Shown here piece after piece: positions 59,448 through 64,000 of a stretch of DNA of 64,000 bases. This DNA comes from Peromyscus leucopus (lineage: Eukaryota > Chordata > Mammalia > Rodentia > Cricetidae). The position numbers were made by a program, and so were the translations under genes. A model generated the notes under the pieces. That model was not told where the DNA came from, did not search any database, and was given only the letters and a program-made list of their open reading frames with translations. Every line of letters starts with the position of its first letter. The stretch's first letter is position 1. The stretch covers positions 112,945,740-113,009,739 of the forward strand of contig NC_051064.1 in assembly GCF_004664715.2 (NCBI RefSeq), read 5' to 3'.

Positions 59448-60025
59448 TGCTTGTTTTGTTTTTAACATAAGATCTTTGTAACCTGAGTTTTAAAAGGTCT
59501 TATTAAAACAAACAAACAAACAAACAAAACCCAGAGCCAGATATTGGGATGAAAGCTGAAAGATCAGAGAAACAGAACAAGCCAGCCAGGTTCTTACTTC
59601 TATGAAATCCTCAGCCTCAAGAGAGACTTGTTTCCTCATGCCTTATATAGCTTTCTGTGTTCTCCATATTACTTCCTGGGATTAAAGACCTGTGTCCTTC
59701 CCAATCAAAGACATGAGATCTCAAGTGCTCAGATTAAAGGTGTGTGCCATCACTGCCTGGCTCTGTTTCCAGTCTGGCCTTGAACTCACAGAGATCTAGA
59801 CTAATCTCTGCCTCCTGAGTGATAGGATTAAGGATGTGTGCCACTGCTGTCTGGCCTCTATGTCTAATCTAGTGGCTGGCTCTGTCCTCTGATCCCCAGA
59901 TAAGTTTTATTGGGGTATATAGTATGTCACCACCGATCTTCTTTAGCCCAATCTTGCTTTGACTTTATGATTGTCCTTCTTCAGCCTCCAGAGTGCTGAA
60001 AATATGGGTATGTTGCACAATGCTA
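59448..60025 (-). mobile_element. PB1/B1-like SINE, antisense, split by a solo LTR
   Basis: The left piece (TTGCTTGTTTTGTTTTTAAC and AAGATCTT) and the right piece (GATCTTCTTTAGCCCAATCT, GCCTCCAGAGTGCTGAAAAT) join across the LTR into a diverged antisense 7SL SINE (…tttttgagacaaggtctcac…agcccaggct). Confidence 0.58.
59477..59934 (-). mobile_element. Solo ERVK-type LTR with embedded B1-like modules and 6-bp TSD
   Basis: A 458-bp element begins TGTAACCTGAGTTTT and ends AGTATGTCACCACC on the + strand, flanked by a perfect GATCTT duplication (59471-59476, 59935-59940). Two tandem B1-like stretches (TGTGTGCCATCACTGCCTGG and GTGCCACTGCTGTCTGGCC) lie inside, a structure I know from muroid LTRs that absorbed B1 sequence. 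A TATATAAGG box on the minus strand maps to 59642-59650. The terminal CA on the right has mutated to CC. No internal retroviral sequence adjoins it. Confidence 0.85.
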
Positions 60026-60289
60026 TAGCATAATGCTGTTATTTTTATAGGACAGATTAGTTACATGTATTTACCTAATGTAAAGGACACACATGATACA
60101 ATGCAGAGATTGGCAGTTAGGACTGTCAGCCCAAATTGTATTTATCACCTGTTTTTGTCAGTAATGTTTTAGTGGGACACACCCATGCCTTTTATTTATA
60201 CATTGTAGATAGTTACTTTCCCTGCTATGTTGGCAGGGATGTGGTTGCAACAGAAAACTTCAGGCCCACAGAACCTAAAACATCTACTC

Positions 60290-60362
60290 TAAGACCCTTT
60301 ACAGTTTTTTAACCCCTGGTGTAATGTCTGGCATTTAGTAGGCATTCAACAAACATTAACTC
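60290..60362 (+). mobile_element. MIR/L2-type 3' end, sense
   Basis: TGTCTGGCATTTAGTAGGCA and TTCAACAAACATTAACTCC match the shared 3' end of these old elements. Confidence 0.5.
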
Positions 60363-61008
60363 CCTTTCCCTTGAGTAAACATCTTTATATCACTTGCACA
60401 CTCAGACTCAAAAGTGTTCTTTGAGTAGCTTCAGGGTCATCTGATGCTGTTTAAATTACTTTGTTAACCTGTCTGAGGGCAGCTGGATTTGGGCAATCTT
60501 TGGACATTTTCACTGGCTTTTCTTTATTTGACAAGGTCATGGATAATGTTGCTTCTGAATGTAGTGAGACTCAGTAGCTTCGGGAGTTCATTGCCCCTGT
60601 CAACATGCAGAGTCTTTTCCAAATAACACAGGCAAAAGCTAAACAGAAGAAAGAAAAAAATTGAAAGCAGAAAAAAGAAAGAAAGAAAAAGTTTGGGTTT
60701 AAAAGGCAAGAAAAGTTATGAAATGTACTCTATCCTGTACAGAGTAGAACAGGAAGTTAGGATCATGGTGAACATACTCAATGGAAATATTTCCTAAGTA
60801 AATAGAAGGGAGAACACATCGAGCAAGTTCCCAAAAGGAACTTCATAAGCACTTACATCAAATCCTGTGAGTTTTCACTTCAGTTCATTAAAATCTCAGG
60901 CCGGCTAGTGTTGCTTCTGCCTCTGAAGTTGTAACTGCTCTGAGAATTTTCTTCCTTGTGTACACAAATAGAAGGATAAAATATGAAACAACCGTTTCTC
61001 AGGGGTGT

Positions 61009-61132
61009 TTTGTTTTGTTTTGAGTGAGATTGGGTCTCCCTATGTAGCTCAGGCTGGTTTTAAGCTGTTCTGTCCTCCCACCTCAGCTTCCCAAGTCCTG
61101 AGGTGACAGGCTTTTGCCACTGCACACAGCTT
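61009..61132 (-). mobile_element. PB1-like SINE, antisense
   Basis: GGGTCTCCCTATGTAGCTCA, GGCTGGTTTTAAGCTG, CCTCAGCTTCCCAAGTCCTG and GCTTTTGCCACTGCACACAG. Of ancestral 7SL type. Confidence 0.65.
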
Positions 61133-61599
61133 CAGATGTCTGTCAGGCATCTCATCACAGAAAGGGGAAGCCTTTGAAGAAGGAACAGATTAGTTCTGTG
61201 ATAGTCTTGCATTACTCTTCTAGGAAACTTCTGAGCCCCACAGCTAAGTTTTGTCAGAATACTAGCCAAAAAAATTGTGTAGCATTTCCCAAGTCTTCAG
61301 CCAAATATCAAGGTGCATTCATTGAGTTATGTTCCAGAGGCTCAGCAAAGAAGAGCTGCCAGGAAAGAGAACTACAAACAGTTTTGAGTGCCTACCAACC
61401 ATAGCAGGATGCCGCAATGAATACACCTAGCATTCAGCAATTACCATCAAAAGAGTTATACCTTAGTGGAATGAATAAACTAGCTCAATATTGAACACTA
61501 CTTGAATTTCATTTGTTAAAGCTCAAAAATAAAACTCAAAAGGAGCAAGTTGATAAACAAGTCAATGGTGAAGCATAGTCTCATATTCAATTAAAAGTT

Positions 61600-61905
61600 A
61601 TTAGGCATATGACAAGGAAAACAGTCTGACCCATAATCAGGACAGACTTCAGTTGGAAGACATATGCATAGAAGACTTTGATAATGAAATCAGCAACTGG
61701 GAACTTTAAACAGCTATTATACATATACTATGAATTTGCCCATGGGTTTAAATGAAAATGCAAAGTTAATGAGGGGATAACACATATATAAAATAAAATA
61801 TACTTCTAGAGATAAACAGTACAGTATTAGAAATGATGAGTAGCAAGATAGAAATGCAGGGTGATACAGCCATTTCGGGAAACAGTCAAACTGTGGTCAG
61901 ACTCT
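61600..61905 (+). mobile_element. Possible old L1/HAL1 ORF1-region fragment
   Basis: CAACTGGGAACTTTAAACAG and the A-rich text around 61740-61860 recall the ORF1-side region of old L1 elements. No frame is open. Weak call. Confidence 0.3.
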
Positions 61906-61944
61906 CCACATAAAGCTGATTTTGCAGACATTAAAAATGCAAAT

Positions 61945-62045
61945 GTCAGCTGCACACCTTTAATCCTAGCACTCAGAAGGCAGAGGCAGGCAGATCTCTG
62001 AATTCAGACCAGCTTGGTCTCCTGCCTCAAAACAAAACAACAAAA
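61945..62045 (+). mobile_element. Truncated B1 SINE, sense
   Basis: GCTGCACACCTTTAATCCTA, GGCAGAGGCAGGCAGATCTC and CTGCCTCAAAACAAAACAAC. The middle of the element is shortened. Confidence 0.72.
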
Positions 62046-62161
62046 GCAAATGATAAAGGGTTCTGAAGCTTCCTCTAATCTTCTATAGAGCACCAAAGCC
62101 AGGCAGCTTATACCAGGGTCCTTTTCATTCCTGATTGGGCACTGCATGAAGCTATGAATAT

Positions 62162-62500
62162 TGCATGTCTTAGTTAGGGTTTCTGTTACTGTGACAAAAC
62201 ACCATGAGCAAAAGTAACATGGGAAGGAAAGGGTTATTTCAGCTTACAATTCTCAGGTCACAGTCCATTACTGAGAGTAAGTACTTAGAGTGGGAAATCA
62301 AGGCAGGAACTGAAGCATAGGCCACAGAGGAACTCTACTTACTGTCTTGCTCCCCAATGCTTGCTTAAGTTTTCTTTCTTCCTTTTTCTTTTTTTTTTTT
62401 TGGTTTTTTGAGACAGGATTCTTTATGTATTGAAGTTCCCTCTTTCCAAATGACTTTAGTTTGTATTTTGTTGACATAAAATTAGCACAGTGCAGTAGGG
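62162..62500. mobile_element. Common rodent interspersed repeat, split by a B1 fragment
   Basis: TGTCTTAGTTAGGGTTTCTG, GGTTATTTCAGCTTACAATT and GGCAGGAACTGAAGCATAGG lie before the B1 piece, and AAGTTCCCTCTTTCCAAATG and TGTTGACATAAAATTAGCAC after it. This pairing is familiar from many rodent loci. I do not assign the family name. Confidence 0.6.
62375..62428 (-). mobile_element. B1 fragment, antisense
   Basis: A T-rich tail and GGTTTTTTGAGACAGGATTC, truncated after about 50 bp. It lies inside the repeat at 62162-62500. Confidence 0.6.
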
Positions 62501-62599
62501 ACATGAAAATACTAGAAATGCTAGGAATATGGGATATCAAGTGAAGAAAACTGTTTGAAAAGAGTGGTCCCATGTGCCGTAGGTAGTAGAGCTATGGGG

Positions 62600-62785
62600 T
62601 AAGTCCACCTTCATTTGTTGGAGCCCAGGCTATGCCACCTCAGTCCCAGGTCCCAGGTGTAGGACTGAAGGGTTTGGTGTTTGTCCTACTGGGTTTGCTT
62701 TGGTCTGATTTTTTTTTTCTGTGTTCTCAGTCCTGCCAATATGTTGAAAGTATATAACTTGATTTTCTTTAACTTGTATTTCTAT
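62600..62785. other. Possible unclassified rodent repeat
   Basis: GGGTTTGGTGTTTGTCCTAC, TGGGTTTGCTTTGGTCTG and ATATGTTGAAAGTATATAAC resemble text I have seen in rodent LTR-type repeats, but I cannot name it. Confidence 0.3.
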
Positions 62786-62789
62786 TTTT

Positions 62790-63235
62790 TAGTTACGCAT
62801 TTCATATAATACTCATACATGTATATAATGTGTTTGGATCCAGTTCAGCCTTCATCCTTCTCCTCTTGTTCATTGCTCCTCCACCTTTTCCCTTTTAACT
62901 TGATATTGTTTCTTACTCCTTACCCTCTTCATTTGATACCATTGAGTTCATGTAGTGCTACCTGTATGTGCATAGGTGTGGACAGTTTCCTGTAACATGG
63001 GCAGCCTTTGGGCCCACAGCCCTAAGGAAAAGTGACTCCCCCTTTCCCAGCAGCCACCAGTTGCCAGTAGCTCCTCAGATGGGAGTGGAACTTCAGAGCT
63101 CCTCCATTACCTATGCTGGAATCTTGGCTGCTTGATCTTGTGCACGTCTTATGCATGCAGTTTGACCTTTTTGGGGCTCATGTATGCAACAGTGCAGTTA
63201 TGCTAGTGAATACTGTTTCATTACAGATATCCACT
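62790..63235 (-). mobile_element. Rodent L1 (Lx-like) 3' region, antisense
   Basis: CATGTATATAATGTGTTTGG, CCCAGCAGCCACCAGTTGCC, AGTAGCTCCTCAGATGGGAG and GATCTTGTGCACGTCTTATG follow the rodent L1 3'-region order on the minus strand. Confidence 0.75.
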
Positions 63236-63296
63236 CCAACTTTTGAGAAGTGTTGAGGATTCCAGAGACTTTAATACAATTCTGGCATTTAAAAGT

Positions 63297-63418
63297 TATA
63301 TATGTACATATATGTGTATAGTGTACATGTGTGCATGCATATGTGCCTGTGTGTTTGTGTGTGAGTGCACGCGCGTGCGTGTGTGTGCTTGTGTGTACAC
63401 GCATGCATGTGTACACTC
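63297..63418. repeat. Alternating purine-pyrimidine (TG/CA/CG) tract
   Basis: About 120 nt of mostly alternating purine-pyrimidine, including GCACGCGCGTGCGTGTGTGT near 63366-63385. Such composition favours left-handed Z-DNA. It merges into the CA-type tail of the adjacent antisense B3. Confidence 0.85.
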
Positions 63419-63429
63419 AGGTAAACATA

Positions 63430-63586
63430 TATGACATGTGACTGAGGGCACATATATACACAGTGTTTGTATGGAAGTCAGAAACAACTTTATGGTCTCC
63501 TTCTTTTAAGTTAGTTCTAGGAATGGAACACAGTTGTCAGGCTTGAGATTACTTTTAGCCACTGATCCATTTTACTGGTTCCCCAG
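63430..63586 (-). mobile_element. B3 SINE, antisense
   Basis: GGAAGTCAGAAACAACTTTA, GTTAGTTCTAGGAATGGAAC, ACAGTTGTCAGGCTTGAGAT and CTGATCCATTTTACTGGTTC follow B3 order on the minus strand. Confidence 0.65.
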
Positions 63587-63624
63587 TTCTCTTTTAATGC
63601 AGCTTTGAAATTATAATTCTCTTA

Positions 63625-63718
63625 TATTCCCGGGGTTTTCTTGTTTTGTGGTTCTGATAACCAGACCCAAGTCTCTTGCATGTCAAACACAGGCTCTACT
63701 ACAGAGCTCTGCCCTGCT
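63625..63718 (-). mobile_element. ID-like SINE, antisense
   Basis: CAGACCCAAGTCTCTTGCAT, CAAACACAGGCTCTACTACA and GAGCTCTGCCCTG approximate an antisense ID body. Confidence 0.5.
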
Positions 63719-64000
63719 CATTAATCTTACATCCCTTGGTACCGTATTTGATCCACCTCAGTTTTAAGGCTCTAATTGTCTAAGAACACTAAGCTACCCT
63801 GGAGTAGAGAAATATGCTGAAAATGCTGTAGTTTCTTTGTATTTCTAGTTGTAGTGGGACAATAGATAAACTAAGGTGCATTTTTCTGTCTTGTTAAATT
63901 GTTAATTATTCAATAAAAGAAACAGAAGCCAAAAATTGCCTTTTTGATTCTCCTTTGTAAGTTGTAAGGTTAGCACTTGTGTCTGAATATAAGTGAATTT

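Larger units (their letters stand above)
1..64000 (+). other. Faf1: Internal part of the FAF1 gene (three exons and flanking introns)
   Basis: Three exons on the + strand join in phase (2, then 0, then 0) and encode consecutive residues of FAF1, so the whole window is treated as transcribed FAF1 sequence. FAF1 is a cytosolic and nuclear ubiquitin-binding adaptor. Its known order is UBA, two ubiquitin-like domains, a thioredoxin-like UAS domain and a C-terminal UBX domain that binds the AAA ATPase p97/VCP. Known roles are p97-dependent turnover of ubiquitylated proteins, Hsp70 binding through a ubiquitin-like domain, and modulation of Fas and NF-kB signalling. No promoter, first exon or last exon is present, so the gene extends past both window edges. 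FAF1 is a very large gene in mammals, consistent with 0.3 kb of coding sequence in 64 kb. Confidence 0.93.
53815..64000 (+). other. Faf1: 5' part of the FAF1 intron after exon C
   Basis: Begins with a consensus GTAAGT donor and runs past the window end. It holds L1 fragments, several SINEs, a solo LTR and a Z-DNA-prone TG tract. I found no exon in this part. Confidence 0.85.

Noticed and set aside
61114..61404. A 96-codon open frame on the + strand
   Set aside because: It starts inside an antisense PB1, has no recognisable domain and no splice or processed-pseudogene features; likely chance.
1..64000. CRISPR arrays, tRNA or rRNA genes, prokaryotic operons or phage
   Set aside because: Periodic repeats are microsatellites, tRNA-like boxes belong to SINEs, and the spliced exons and SINE/LINE content show a mammalian nuclear genome.

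Overview
This window looks like a stretch of a rodent nuclear genome inside one large protein-coding gene on the + strand. Three short exons with consensus splice sites (128-219, 15549-15654, 53728-53814) translate without a stop and join in phase. Together they encode 95 residues that I recognise as the middle of FAF1 (FAS-associated factor 1), about residues 154-248 of roughly 650, from the end of the first ubiquitin-like domain into the second. The rest is intron: the end of one intron, two complete introns of about 15.3 and 38.1 kb, and the first 10.2 kb of another. I see no other gene, no RNA gene, no CRISPR array and nothing prokaryotic.

The interspersed repeats point to a muroid rodent, and probably a cricetid (deer mouse, vole or hamster group). 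B1, B2, B3, B4, ID and PB1 SINEs, rodent L1 3' ends and long (TG/CA)n tracts are all present. The youngest B1 copies carry an internal AAAGGCGCAAAGCTACAC block, which I associate with cricetids rather than Mus or Rattus. The species call is inference.

Layout. 1-8.2 kb: exon A, then mostly unique AT-rich intron with MaLR LTRs, MIR and old SINEs. 8.2-13.9 kb: an L1 end, a decayed class II endogenous retrovirus on the minus strand (RNase H and integrase remnants) split by a B1, then SINEs, a MaLR LTR and L2. 14-26.9 kb: exon B and a long, nearly repeat-free tract with candidate conserved noncoding blocks. 27-32.6 kb: L1, SINEs and a large pyrimidine tract. 34-39 kb: L2, MIR, an LTR, B2 and a young B1. 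40-50.5 kb: old DNA transposons, MIR, ID, B4, L1 and a young B1. 52.8-55.2 kb: a solo LTR inside an L1 fragment, exon C, and a second near-identical L1 segment. 57.5-64 kb: a young B1, a solo LTR inside a PB1, L1 pieces and a Z-DNA-prone tract.

No new biological system is evident. The most informative observations are the nested insertions with readable target-site duplications (TSDs). They include two solo LTRs with perfect 6-bp TSDs, one of them with an empty-site counterpart 1.3 kb away. The integrase relic still shows D,D-35-E spacing. Several unique, CpG-bearing intronic blocks may be regulatory. Repeat family names come from recognising consensus-like text by eye, so most repeat boundaries are approximate.
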